Shown: positions 1-13,200 of the stretch, in pieces
Layout: every line of letters begins with the position of its first letter
Numbering within the stretch: position 1 is the first letter of the stretch
NCBI RefSeq assembly: GCF_949628265.1
Contig: NC_088789.1
Span: forward strand, 20,639,883 to 20,703,882
Direction: 5' to 3'
DNA length: 64,000 nucleotides
Origin: Cloeon dipterum
Taxonomy: Eukaryota > Arthropoda > Insecta > Ephemeroptera > Baetidae
Program-made: the position numbers and the translations under genes
Notes under the pieces: generated by a model
What the model was told of the DNA's origin: nothing
Database searches by the model: none
What the model saw: only the letters and a program-made list of their open reading frames with translations

Positions 1-295
1 TTATGCAACGAAAATGGACATGTAAATTATTCAGACAGACGAGTAATTTATTTTAATTTTGTGTAATTTCCCAGGAATCATGCGGGCGAGGAAGCCGATT
101 GACCTGCTTTTGGGCGGGCATGGAATATATTTAAAATTTTGGCTCTCTGTTCTATCAGTACTACTGGCTTATAGCAGGAAAAAAAATAATTATACTTTAA
201 TTTAAATAGTATAATCTCTACAAATATGCATAAAATCAAATTAAGGCCGAGAAACAATACAATTTTAGATTTTATGCAACATTTACAGCGCTTAA

Positions 296-560
296 CCCTA
301 TTTTCTTGGCAGATTTCGAATCATCCCAAAGAGATCTATCCAATGGTGTATGACACTTTTCGAGGGGAAATCTTTGTTGAAAAATAAAATAGGATTTAAA
401 CTAGAAGAGACAGGTCTCACCATTTGAAAAGCATCTAGCTTTGCAAATTGCAGCGATTTTTATCAAACATTTTGAGTGCTACGTAAGTAAATTTTGGCTT
501 TAACTGAATCTTTAGAGATTAGTTTATGCATTGTCAACAAGGATTTTCCGGGGTTATGGT
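296..560 (-). repeat. Dispersed repeat, copy A
   Basis: One part (about 300-420, plus orientation) matches 32,357-32,476: both hold GGCAGATTT, then GAGATCTA, then a GTGTATG-like stretch, then a GATTT.AA...GAGACAG stretch in the same order. The other part (about 490-560), read on the minus strand, matches 30,440-30,540: both have GGAAA(A)TCCTTGTTG followed by AGTTAAAGCCAAAA. It is an old, diverged interspersed element with no coding capacity seen. Confidence 0.55.
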
Positions 561-2082
561 ATCCACTATTTAAGGAATTAAATCTAGACATTCAGCAGGC
601 ACCCCTACAAAATCACCGGTAATTTAACTAGTTTTTATATTATTAATTTTGCGTACGCTGCATCCAATTAAAAAATTGTTACATTTACATTCGTAAAATC
701 AGCTTTTTCCAGACCGCATCAGAATATTTTATTCATCTTATCAAATTGCAATATTACACTGAAATGTGTGCAATAGTGTAATTTGTAATTAATAATACGT
801 TTCCTTTGACAGCAAAAGTGTTTCTGAACAAAACCACGAGAAACCGAGAAGGCAAAACAGCGTGCAGTAATCGAGTCATCAAATTAATAATATAAGTGAA
901 AGAGGTGCATTTTATTGGCGGCGCTCGCGATCTCTCGCGTCTGATTCTTTCAAACCGCGCCGCGCCGTGCAAACAACCTTGATCCACTTGGGGAAACGTT
1001 CGAGCCGTGCAGGTGCTTTGCTTTGTCTTTCTCAAAAGTTCAAGCTGTCAATTTGATTTGTAAATGCCCATTCACGTTTCCTGCACGCCGAAAATACTTT
1101 TACAAGCATTCCAAGAAAGGTGCTTTTTGTAGATCACCGAGTCAGCGTCAGCCGTGAGATATAAATTTAATTAGTGTGTCGATTTTGATTTTTATTATTT
1201 CAGAGAACTGGTGTGAAGCATCCTGAAGCAGCTTGAAAATCAAAGGCGAGTTTCACCAATTGAAGAGGCCGGCCTGCATAGCTGGTGAGGCGTAATTAAT
1301 TAATTAAACGCAGATTAAATTGCCGCGGCGCTCTAGGTTTCCTTCCTTCCACTCGGCATTCTCCGCGCGCGACACAAATAACACAAAAGATCGAAATTAC
1401 CGTACGCTAACTGCGTGCATTCACGCCGGGCAGAGGCAGACGCGCATGCATACATTTATTCGTGTCGGCCGGGAAGGGAAAGTTGCGCAAAAAAATCTGT
1501 CGAGATAATTGTTCCAAGGGTGAGAAAAACACAATGAACGCGTTGCGTCACTTCCTAAACCGTGAATTCAGTTTGCAACGAGAGGTGCAGGCGCGGATCA
1601 CGAATTCTGTTGGCAAAGGTCGAGTCCGGGGTCAAAAGCCAGAGAGTGAGTTTCGGCGATAAATTAACAGAAAATTCAAATTATTATCTGCGGGCTTGCT
1701 CGCAAACACAAAAATTCCATTAAAGGAAAAAAGATTTTTGATTTGTGACAATGCCAATCGATGTTAAATAAATAAATCCTCCTTAAACGGTGTCATCGGA
1801 TCGGCAAACCGTAAAACGCGCCGTAAATCTTCAGCTCCTTATTTTTTTCTATCTCGACCAGTTGACTTTTCGCGCCATGCTCCCAAGGTGAAAAATGTAA
1901 TTCGCACACATAAACGTTTGAAAGAGACACAGACGAACGAAATATACTGTGTACGCGGCGTTTATTCTTTTTATTTGCGACTGCAGCAGCAAAAACACTT
2001 TCGAATCGAGCCGTGTAGCTGCTGCTGCTGCATTCCTGCAAAACAGGTTCCGCCACCGCCACTTTGCCTGCTTTGCTCCTCA

Positions 2083-2185
2083 TATATACCTGGCGATCAC
2101 CAGAAGCAGAGCAAACGCCGCACTTTGAAATTGAACCAGTGCACGGCTGACCAACTGAATTCGATGCGAGTGTTTCTTAGTTAAA
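2083..2185 (+). promoter_or_regulatory. Possible TATA promoter with short first exon
   Basis: An ATATATA box at 2083-2089 is followed, about 80 bp on, by an ATG at 2164 with a five-codon reading frame. That frame ends at a weak GT that could serve as a donor. Insect secreted-protein genes often have this architecture, but no matching second exon was found downstream, so this is only a hint. Confidence 0.15.
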
Positions 2186-4755
2186 GTAATATTAAAAAAC
2201 AAAGTTAAAAACTTATAAAATAACATTGCTTGCAGTTTATGATTTAAAACTGTAGATAATTTATCTCTTTTTAATTTAATATTTTTTTATTATTTCATTT
2301 TTACATATTTATATAAAATGCTTTTTTTAAGTATTGGACACATTATATGCATTTTTATTATTTAAAATTAACACTATTTTGTTGAATATAAGTTTTAAAT
2401 TATTATATAATTTTGTGTTCGAACACCGAAAATTACATATTTATTGAAAAATCATTCATTGACATTAGTAGCTTCATTTGATAATTTTAGTATCCCACGT
2501 AAAATCGCGTTTAGTTTTATTTTAGTCTTTGTCACGAATATGAATGATCTTTGCAATTCTAAATATGATCTTAAATGCAAAAAGAATATAAAAATATGAA
2601 GGGAAAAATGAATGCAAATTAGGACATGGAGGAGGGATTCGATTAAGCTAACGCTCCACTTCTGACCTTTCAATTAATGAAATTGGCACGACCTCTTTGA
2701 TTAGCTCTTTGGAAGCGTCGAGATAATCTTTGAACAAAGGCTAAAGGCCCACTCCCAGAAATGGAAGCTCCGGCAACAGGTCTGCTGTTGATCGTGCTCT
2801 CTCGCTGCTGCTGGGCTACTGCCGATAACCAACACGAGGTAATCGAACCCTTGTCCCTTTTTTCAGCGGCGTAATTGTGTACGAAATTCTTCATCCACCA
2901 GGCGTACAACACTTAATGCTGCCCGGACGCAGGTAAATAATTCTTAGTTTACTGTAAGAACATTTATATCGTTATCCAGGTAGGCTGAACTGGCCGGATT
3001 AGAAGAGCTATGGAGAAATAACATTTCGGCAAGGATTTGAGGGTAACAAATTTAAATTTTCTCTTTTGACTGTGTGCCAATCTATTTCTGAGGTAAGGCA
3101 GCCGAATCAGTCGGAAAACAATTCAACACAGTGAGCTGAAAATTGGCGAAAACCGCGAAAACGTAAATAGCATTTACTTTGGCAAAGTAGAGAACCGCCC
3201 CTTTCTCTGATTGCATGATTGCTAGGTTTCAGAACAAAAACCATCAATTTAATGGTTTTCAAGTTACCACAGATTTACTTTACGCCAAGTAAAATTTTCG
3301 ACCTAACCAAATTAGAACCTCAGGAATCGATTGTCAATGGCGTCATATATTAAATAATTCCAGGTCTACTTTAAAAAAATTAAAAGAAAAAATCTTGGAT
3401 AAGATTTTTAAATTCAGCTCAAATGGGTGGAGGCTAAGGCTTTCTGCGAAATGTGAGATGGAACGTTGGTCACAGTTCAGTCCCAAGAAGAAATGTATAA
3501 AAAATTTGGCACTTCCATGAATCGTAATAATGATTAATTTGAAGTCACAAATTTTAAAATTTAGGGAGCTTTTGGGTGTCTGCCTCGGATTTCAGCCGAC
3601 CCGCCGGGACTTTTTACTGGTCTTATTAGACCAAGTTTTGGAGCCACACAATTCGTTGTGGGCTGGGAACCGACCCCCTGTGTCCAGCAGGGAAAAATAT
3701 AAGGAAACGTGCTTTCTATGCAGGCCAAGCAGCGAGGAGGAACACCTGTTTGTGTGCAAGCGCCAGGAATATTGTGATTTGTAGAGTTTCTCGATTAAAA
3801 TGTCAGTTTTCACATTTGCCTCATTAAGCACCGCTTTTGTCCCGTCAATTAATTTAGTATTTGGGCCAAATTTCTCAGCAATTGTCTCTTCCCGGCAATT
3901 GAGATCATCAGCAGCAGAAAAGGCCGCGAGCGAAAAGCTTGGCGCGCCAATCAAAAGCAGGACGCGGAATTGAATGATAAATAAATATTCTGGTTTCGTC
4001 TGATTTTGTTTCTCTTTTATGGCTGTTTAAGGAAGAAGCCAAAAGCAAAAACGCCAATACACGAATGTTATTGTGAAAGAAGATATTCTGTTCCGGCTGA
4101 GCTAGATGCAAAAATCTCACATTTGAAGCTAACTGTTTGACTCAATTGGATTGATAAATAAATAAATAAAAATTCCTCTTTGGCCACAAGCGACGGTTAG
4201 CTTTTCGGATTCCTCCGCGTGTTGGGGCAAACCAAAACACTTCAGCGTTTAGTGATAATAAATTTCGGCTCCGTTGACACGTAAAAATACTTAAAGAGAG
4301 GACTTGATAACGGCGCCTATGAAATTAATCGATAATTTTTTGTGCGCCGCAAAATATTACGACTCTTGATGTAAACGTTAAAGAGCTCAATAAAAACGCT
4401 ATTTATTTTTGATGGCGACACTCAAACCTTGAGACATTAATTCCACCTCTTTATTCATTTTGTCAAACGAGAGAAAACGAGTGAAATTAAAAATCAAGGT
4501 GTCACACACAAACACAGCAGGAGACGAAAAACGAAAAGTCGACGGCCCGCATGAACCCAAATTACGTAAAATCTCGGCTCGGGAATTAATGCGCGCATAA
4601 ATAACGCGACGCGGTCGTAAAGAGCCGCACGGATTAGAAACGCGACGAAATCCGTCACCTTTGCGGGGCGACACGCAGCAACCCAAAAACGAGCCGGAAC
4701 CGAGCTGCTGCTTAGGGTAATCCCTGGAAAAGCAAGATTTACAAGTTTGACTCAC

Positions 4756-4960
4756 CGAGCAGCCCAGCAGCCGAGTTGAAAATCGAATCCGATAGGAATG
4801 CGAGCACTTTGGTTGCGACGACCTGACACAAAACAACCTGATGCTGCTGGCTCAGGGTCTGGTCGGCGCGCTGCGGTGAAGGGCCCGCACACCGGGAGTG
4901 GGGGAAAGGGGGCCCGCGCGCACCCCTCCGCCCTCTCGCTCGGCCGGTCTGATACCAGTT
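4756..4960 (-). other. Candidate minus-strand first exon (GC-rich)
   Basis: On the minus strand a GC-rich block ends in GCTCG followed by GTGAGT at 4755-4750, a good splice donor. A weak TATAA-like motif (minus strand, about 4964-4960) lies at the upstream edge of the block. The composition contrasts sharply with the AT-rich DNA on both sides. It could be an internal alternative first exon of the minus-strand gene that runs off the left edge. The short frame inside it resembles no protein I know. Confidence 0.25.
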
Positions 4961-5947
4961 ATACACATAAAAGCCGAGCCAATAACTCTGCTTGTTTATT
5001 TATTTTGATTTATTTTCTGCAAGCTACGTTATTTGCGTATTGATTAGATTTTTGTTATAATATATTATTACACGAGCCAAATTTGATCAAAAAACATTAT
5101 GTTAATTTTAGTTATAAATTTATTATTTTGTTTCAAATTTTTATTTTGACAAAATTTGATATTTTCATTAAAAATACATAAAATAGGAAAAGTACAAACT
5201 TCACTTGCCTTCATCTTTTATTAAAAATTTTAAGGCTGTCTCTCATCAATCACACATTATTATATATCTTTAAGTAATTAAAATTAAAAGATGATTGATG
5301 AAAAGATAGATTTATGTAATGGTATTAATGATGTTTATTCTCACTTATTAAAATACAGTTAAAACATTAAATTGATTGATATTCAAATTTAAAATTAAAT
5401 TGCGAGAAAAAGAGATAATTATATGCGTGTATGCAGTTTAAATTCTAATTTCACGTAAAAATCGTAAAGCTCTTTTAATTTATTTTATTAAACGGTGAAT
5501 TTTCGCACAGTCATACAAAAACAGCGTTAACTCTGCTCAATTCCCTTTTTTCTCCTGGCAAATGATCCGTTTTACACTTGGCACGTGGTTTGCGTATAAT
5601 TTATTTAAACGGACGCGACACCTCGAGGCACTTGACTGAAACTGGTAAATGAGTCAGTCACTGATTATGAAAATTACCCAGCGCCGATAATCACGCAATA
5701 ATTACACAAACGTAAATTGCACACACGTGTGTACCTGCGCGATGCAATTATTACAATCGTGCGTACGCATGCGGCGGTCCACTTTGATTGTTTGAATCTC
5801 CCTTGTTGAACATCTACAGCCAATTTATTTATTATAAGCTGATGCAAAAAGAGGTCGCAGACAAAAAGCAGCGAGTGAGTCACGCCGCCGAGCAAGTTTT
5901 CGCCTTTTTTGCGTCGCGTACGCAAATCGGCTCTCATTTCAATCCGA

Positions 5948-6041
5948 TATAAAAGCGATCCTTGGAGCCGGCCAGCGAATCTTGATTAATTGAATTAGTC
6001 GCAGATTTGCGTCCATCGTGTGTCGCATGATTTACGGACAG
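5948..6041 (+). promoter_or_regulatory. Possible TATA promoter plus short first exon
   Basis: A canonical TATAAAA at 5948-5954 is followed by about 85 bp that end in GGACAG and then GTGAAG at 6042, a reasonable donor. An ATG lies 15 bp before that donor. No partner exon on the plus strand was recognised further right. Confidence 0.2.
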
Positions 6042-9000
6042 GTGAAGTAAAAAAATGAAGGCTGAGGTCACTTGGTTTGATGGAACGGAAAAATTAAAGT
6101 AATTAAGGTCACTGGGCGCGGACCAAAGTTGACAACTTAATTATGGTAATGCTCTTGGTCATTATTTAAAATAAAAATTATTGCGGTTCATTCATTTTGA
6201 GCCTTCATTCAACCTTTTGAGTTGCGATTTTCGCCGACGCTGAAAAAGCCCGTAGTCACGTTAGTAAATTTCAGAAATAATAATTCGGCAATGAATCAAA
6301 GACCGGCGGCATGACGCAAGGATTTCCATTTTTTTTGTCGTGATGAGAAAAGCGTAATAAAATTAAACGCACCATTTTTTGTGATGTGATAACGCGAGGC
6401 CGCACAGGAAATTTTCTGAGAAAAGAAAAAGTAGTGGAGAGCAGGAAGAGAAAGAAATAACACTTAAAAATTCCGGACGCCGCAGCCGCGCCTTCTTTCT
6501 CTTTCTCTCTCTCACACTGTGGTGCGGCCAATTATTTGTCGCTTTGGCTGCAGAAAATATGCGGCCAGAAACAAAGAGGCGCGCGAGATTGATTCGAGTA
6601 ATCAATTTCGAGGCCTTCAATTTTGCCCTTTTCACGCCTGGCGATATTAAAAAGAACCGTTGCCTCTTGTTGTTGCTTATCTCAAATCCCCGGGGCGATT
6701 AAAAATATATATACAGCTCCCAAAAATTGAACTCGTCTGACCCCTGCCACGGATCATTTCCAGGAAAATGTCTCACGCTTACATAATTCCATTAAATTAG
6801 CCCGTTTTATTGTTTCGAACATGATCATTTTATTAGCCACCGTTAAATGATTAAATTCCTGAAACCATAAAATTATGAATCGAAAATCACTCTTGGTTTT
6901 CTTTCCTTCTGTGAAACCCATTTGTCATCGCCGCTCGAATTCGCCAGCGGCGGTTTTCCACGAGCTATCCATCGTAGAAAGGCGGAAAAATGGGATAAAA
7001 TCGCAGTCGTGGCCGTGCTGCACTTTTATTGCTCTTTGTGTGTATGACTGTGTTGTTTGTGCGCACGTTGTTTATTGTGCGGACGAGCCGCGCGCAATAA
7101 TTGGAGCCGATTTGCCGCGGAACGAAAATTCCTTTCCCATTGAGACGCGGGCATCAAGCTACATGTATATTGTGCACTTGTGCAGCTCACCTATGTGCTA
7201 TGTGCACACAGTATAAACGCGCGCGCGGCGAGATGCATTTTACAATTTATTGTGACGCAGAAACGACCAGGAAATGTAATAAAGCAATCGCTTTAGTCGC
7301 TCGCAGAGAGCACAGCCGATCTGCGCGCGGCAGCTGCATTAATTTATGGATCGAAGGAGGTTTTATTCCTCGCGCGCAATTGCTGTTAAATAGCTCTGAA
7401 TTCAATAATTAACAGTTAAGTTGAAAGATCGAGCGGTTAGAAGCGCAAAATCGAGCATGGGAAATACAACTGGATTTTTCCACTAGATCGAGTGCTTTTA
7501 TTTGATTTTTTAATGTTAAGCTGCAGTAATTAAATATGTGTGAAATACTAACTTCGGATAGTAGATGCAGTATATAACTATTTCAAGTTAAATGTGTAAT
7601 ACAGCAATGGAGCCCCAAAATATTAATAGAATTAAAAACTGTAAATATTAATTTTTAAAATTGAATTCTTTTCCCTACAAACTACTTATTGTAAAATATA
7701 AATTAAAATGTAAATAAATTTTATTATTAGCATTATAAAAATAAAAAATAATTACACACTTAAAACTTTTGCAAGAACAAAATAAATAATACAGTATTGT
7801 AATCTTTTTATCTCTATTAAATAGTTATTTTAGTTTACATTAAATAGTAAATTTGATTTGTAGCATAACTTGGCCTTTATTATAGCTACTAAAAAAGGAA
7901 CAACTATTCTTGTAAATAGAAATGGCAACAGCCAATAAATAAAATATTGGCTCGATTTTTTTAATTAAAACACAAATTTTAGGTCTTTAATGTCGGATTA
8001 AAAAAATTAAATAAGAAATTCTAAGAATCTAAGATGCAAATCCGTTTTAATGAGACCTCGGAAATAGCAGCAAAAAATTATGGTTTGAGAAATTTAAAAA
8101 CATTTTGACTGCTAGTTGCACAATTTACCTTTGTTTATAGTTAAATTCATTATAATTCGGAGATTTCTGGGAAAAACTAAGCGGCTTGCAAGGAACATTT
8201 CAAAAGGATCCATAATATGCGATAAATTCTAACAGTTGTTGTTATAAATAATTAATTTAATAAATAAATAATAAATATCCTGTTCTAGGTTGAAACAATA
8301 CTTTGATCCGACAGAAAATACGCATATAACAAAGTTGTGGACCCCTCATTTTGTCAAGTACTTAATTCTCCAATTAAAATTACAAATAGGATAGTTCTAT
8401 CCCACTCAAATTTAATGTAATGCATAATTTGTGATGATTTTGTTCATATTTTAGAAAAGGGTTTGGTTTAAGATTACTTATACCGTTTTATTCTCCCAAG
8501 GAGCATTTCCCTTGCAGCCACGGAAATTCCAAGTGTCGCAATTTACAATTCTAATGGATGCGGCGCGTTTTATGTCCCTTTACTCGTTATATTTCTCGGA
8601 CAAGTGTGTCCGCGTTGTGCAACAAAACCCTAAAATTGGCCAATTTTCTTTGCGGTTTCCGTCGAGAAGAAGCGATTTTCCCCAGCTGTTTTTTGTACTG
8701 ATTGGATAATCGGCTATTTGCGGCTTCAGCATCTTCGACTAGCTCCCAAAAGGACTACTCACTCGCGAGTTACGCCATAGAATCGAAAGTTGTCCGGCTA
8801 GTTTTCGCTCCATTTCCTAGATCACCGAACTGTTATTATTTGAAATAATCGAGCATTCAAATCTCCATCGGAAAGACGTCAAATTATGTATCAAATGCGT
8901 AAAAATGCCGCTCTCGGGCTCAGTGGGTCAAGGAAACGTTGTTGAACTCGCTAATCTGACCCTTAATTTGTCCGCGTCGGTTGCATAACAGTCTGGGAAA

Positions 9001-10271
9001 GTGGAGTCACGTCCGAAGGTGCCCCCGGCCGCGAGTCATGTGTGTGTGAACATCTCACAATCAGCGAATTGCCGCCGCCGGCTCTTCCGACAAATGACCC
9101 TTTTCGCGACGCTTTCGCTTTCAAAACTACCTCTGGGTGAGATATGTTTTGTGCGGTCCTTTGATCAAATTTAATTTCGCGCCTTGAACATTTTCAATTG
9201 ATCCCGAATCCGACGTGCATTTTCCTCGCGCAACCGCCGCCGCGATGATGTGCGCTTTCTAATTACGGCGATGACTTCAGCGCGGCGGCAGCGCATCATT
9301 TCGCTGCCAGAGAATGAAAAGGGGAATAACAAAAATCCATTTATTCGACTCGCGCAATGCGCCTTATCATCGCTTCAGCTTAATGGCCTCTTTGTTTGCG
9401 TCACGGAAAAGAGCAGCAAAAAGTCGGCACAACGGCTGCTGGCCAACGCCGGCAGCAACAAGTGCGTTTTGGAAAATTATGAGAAACGGATTTGAACGTT
9501 AGAACGCTAAAACACACAATTATAAATTGGATTTCTGCAAACAGCTCCAGTCAGATCTCTTGAGTGCAGGCTTTAAATTGATTCATCACGATTTTTAGTT
9601 ACCTTGTTTACCTCTCAAGAGAAAAATCCTTGAGTTTTAACAGGGAAATGACTAATGCTCATTGAAAATATATCGAAATAAAATTGGTCCAAGCCTCTCA
9701 TGATCAATGTGAAACCGCAATCCGCGAGGAATGCTCATGATGGTTTTATTTTTCTCATTGCAAGCTCCTGAAAGCTCATTTCAGAGGTTTCTTCCACATA
9801 TTAAATTACCACCAGATTTAAAAGTAAATTTGTGACTTGGATGTGAATGTGAACGAAGTTCAGCAGTTAAAATTTATCAGCTTGTCAATTTTAGCGATTC
9901 ACTGAGATTTGAATAGTGGTAAAAAAAATATGTGAAATTAATTTATGAATCATTTGGTTAAATATTTATGATACGAAACAATCCTCAGTCATTTTTTGAC
10001 AGTCTCTATATAGATTTAATCAAAAAATCAGTTCTAACCTTTTAGAATTTCCCTCTCAGTGGCAAAAATAAAGCTACATATTATTTGTCAATCAGTTCAA
10101 TAAATTTGGGTCAATTATTTCTACTCTCGATTTTTCTTCCTTCCATCATTCCATCATTAAAAATATTTCTCCCGGCCTTAATTAAAATGAAGCATAGCTG
10201 ACTGTCAGAAAATTCCTCGTGAGCTATTCGTGAGAAGAATATAGAAATTTCTAAATAAACAATTTTCCTAC

Positions 10272-13200
10272 CTGGTCTGAAAGGTCGCCGAGGGTCTGCA
10301 GCTGCTCTGTTTCGCGCACGTGACGCTTCTGTTCGTTGCTGTGGACGGTACGTTCGCGCACCTCGCGCACCAGGCCGTCTCCCTCGACGGGCAGGGCGAC
10401 CCACCCCTCGCCTGGAGGCTCGTCTCCTGTCGTCTTGTGCTGCTCAACAATCGGTCATAATGTAAGCATCCTGAGGAAGGACGTGAGGTTGCTTACCTCG
10501 GTGTGTTTCTGCTCTTGTTTTTCAGTGTCCTCCGTCGTGTTGGTGGACACCATCGGCCCCGAGTCTTCCACCACCTTGCCATCCTCCAGCACCAGTTGCC
10601 GCTTGACCCGTGTTTCGATTTGGCGAGTTGTGGTCAACTCCGTCTTTTTCTTTGTCACCCATTCCTCTGAAAGATCAAAAAGTTCGTTTGAGCAAGAAAA
10701 ATGATTAATATATGATTTAATTTAAATTAAGGTCTATTTTTGATTCTATTTTTTAAATTTAATCAAACTGAACAAGAATTTGTTAAAGTAACAAAGTTCT
10801 GGCCTTGAGTCCGGCAATTTTGCTGGGTTTTTTCTGTAAAACCGTTTCCTGGCCGAGAATTATGTTCAGAACAGCAATTTTTTCAGGTTTTGCAGGCGCA
10901 CCAAGAATTTTGAGCAATCTCTGCTTCTTTGTTCATATTCATTGTAGAACAAAATTTGGACATCATTGAACTCGTTTCGTCAAATAAAGCAACTCTACCG
11001 TTGACCCCAAAGGTCAAAGGACAAAGTTCAAGGTCACGAAAATAAAATTTTTATAATAATATAATAACTAAATTTTAATTTAACAAAAGCCATTTTATAG
11101 AGAGCAAAAAATTAGGTTAAACACGCTTAAATCTGGAATAATGTTTTGCCTCAATTCATATATTAATTAAAAGTGAAATCTACTGTACAGATTTTCAAAA
11201 ACCAAACACCAATAGACTTTAGACAGCCGAAGAAGTCTAAGGGTGCCACCCTTTAAACCTCCTTTTTGCATTCTTAAAAAAACGGGATTTTTAAATTTTT
11301 ATTGCATGCACGATCACGTCACTGTGCAACGGAGCTGCGTGTCAATCACCCTAAAACCACTCCAGTGCATCACGAGACGTAGAGACGAGTAACATTTATG
11401 CAGTTTTTTTACTCTTCAAACCAGAGTTTTAGTTGTAAATGTTTTTTGATTCCAATTAACGGCTTTCGAAATAAAAAATTATTTTTTGCCAAATTTCGGC
11501 TCTTAAGACTCTGATTTATAAAAACTGCGCACCGTTTGACTCATCATAACCTTCCATAGAGGTAATAAGCAATGTGTAACCCTTTCAACCCCTTCTCAAA
11601 TGGAAAAAATGCACTTTTCAAAGGTTATGGAAGCAATATAGACCCTTCTAAATGAGCGTGCAAATAATTCAGAATTTCAAGGAACTAAAACAGGTAAAAT
11701 TTTTAAAAAAATCCTCTTTCATTTCAGTTATTAAATAGAAGATATAAATTTAAAAATATTTCACCTTAAATTGCTCATTTTCAAAAATTTTGCTTCAGTT
11801 TCCACGCGTTGGAATAGTTAATTTTACGGTGATTTTGACCCTTTGAGCCGTCCAAATGTCTAAATTTTTCGTTCTCAGATTGTGAGCCGCGGCTAACGAG
11901 GCAGAATAATATTTGCCCAAGTGCGGCGCAAACATACACATATTTCGTTTTATTTGCCAGCGCGGCTGGGATTGAACAAGCTGCTTGTTCTAGTGGCCGT
12001 GCGCGGCCGTGTGCACTTTGTTTTGCAGCGGGGCGAACAAAGCGCAGGAATTCCTGATACACTACAAGCCGCCTGGTAATAAAGTACAAGCTCCTCGAAT
12101 TCCAAAGTGGCGAGCCAGTTTAAATGCGCGGCATTATAAATCCGGCTGCGGCTCATTAAATAATTCTGCACGATCTCTCAAAACGAGATTAAATAAAATT
12201 AAACGCGAGCTAGCGAGCGAGCGCAGCTGGAAATTCAATTTGTGTGTGTTTGTGCAGCTGCATCATCCAGGGAGAAGCAGCCGAATTCTTGCGGTCGGCT
12301 CGCCAAATCCCTGAAACTCTCGCCCATTCGCCAAAAGGGATCACGAGCGCTTCACGGTCTTCCTGTTGTCATTGCAAATTTGCATAATTGAGTGACGTCT
12401 GACGTGGAAGCATAGACCTTTTTTCTTCATAATTGGCTTCGGGGAACGCATTATATTTCTTTCTTACGATTTTCTGGCATTTTAATTTGTGGTGTTCTCG
12501 TTATAAAATGAAAAAAGTAAAGTTTTAGTATGCCATATTTTTTCTATGAAATTTAAACAAATATATTGTGCCAGGATTTAAATATGTTTAATATAATCAA
12601 CCTTAAAACTTATTTAAATTTTTTAATAAATCAAAGGAAATATGATAAAAAATAATTAAATATATGGGGATTGGATATTATTATTACTTAAATATATTTC
12701 AAAAAGAGGAGAGTAAAATTTTTAAAAGTAGACTTATAAATTTAAATCAATTAAATAAGAAAAAATAAAAATATATAAACAAAACATTATCTTTGTGATC
12801 TTATATCCCTCTTTAATCCCTCCTTGTAGCTGATTCTTATTGTTTCATTTTTTCGGTTGAAATTAGTTTGACGGATGAAAATTCCGGAAATTTATAAAAA
12901 ATATATTTCATGGTAATATTCACTTATCCGTATTGCTATTTCACTCTAGTGAAAGATATTTCACTTTTTGTCTGCATTTTGCTGGCTTTGTTCATTGCAA
13001 TTTTTGCATTGATTATTATTTTATATTTTTTTCCATCTAGAGATTTCCAATTAAGGATTGGTTTTTGGCTTCTGCATTGGTACCAAGGATTTTCCGGAGT
13101 TTTGCAGCATCAAACTCTTTATTTGAGTGCAAGCTTCTTTGACACAGCAAAAATGCAAATTTTCCTGTTCAAAATTAATTTCAAGACTGCCGTGTAAAGC

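Larger units (their letters stand above)
1..10271. other. Non-coding stretch left of the first recognised exon
   Basis: No exon could be supported in this stretch. Open frames here are short, lack protein-like composition and often occur as sense/antisense pairs, for example around 3530-3950 and 9250-9500. Because the minus-strand gene whose exons begin at 10,272 is still open at its leftmost donor site, much of this is probably its downstream intron. Visible structure: a dispersed repeat copy near 296-560, GC-rich islands near 900-1020, 4540-4960 and 9000-9460, very AT-rich blocks at 2190-2450, 5040-5480 and 7600-8010, and TATA-like motifs near 2083 and 5948. Confidence 0.6.

Noticed and set aside
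3530..3954. Overlapping frames of 84 aa (+) and 120 aa (-)
   Set aside because: They are antisense to each other, lack motifs and have no splice context or promoter; chance frames.
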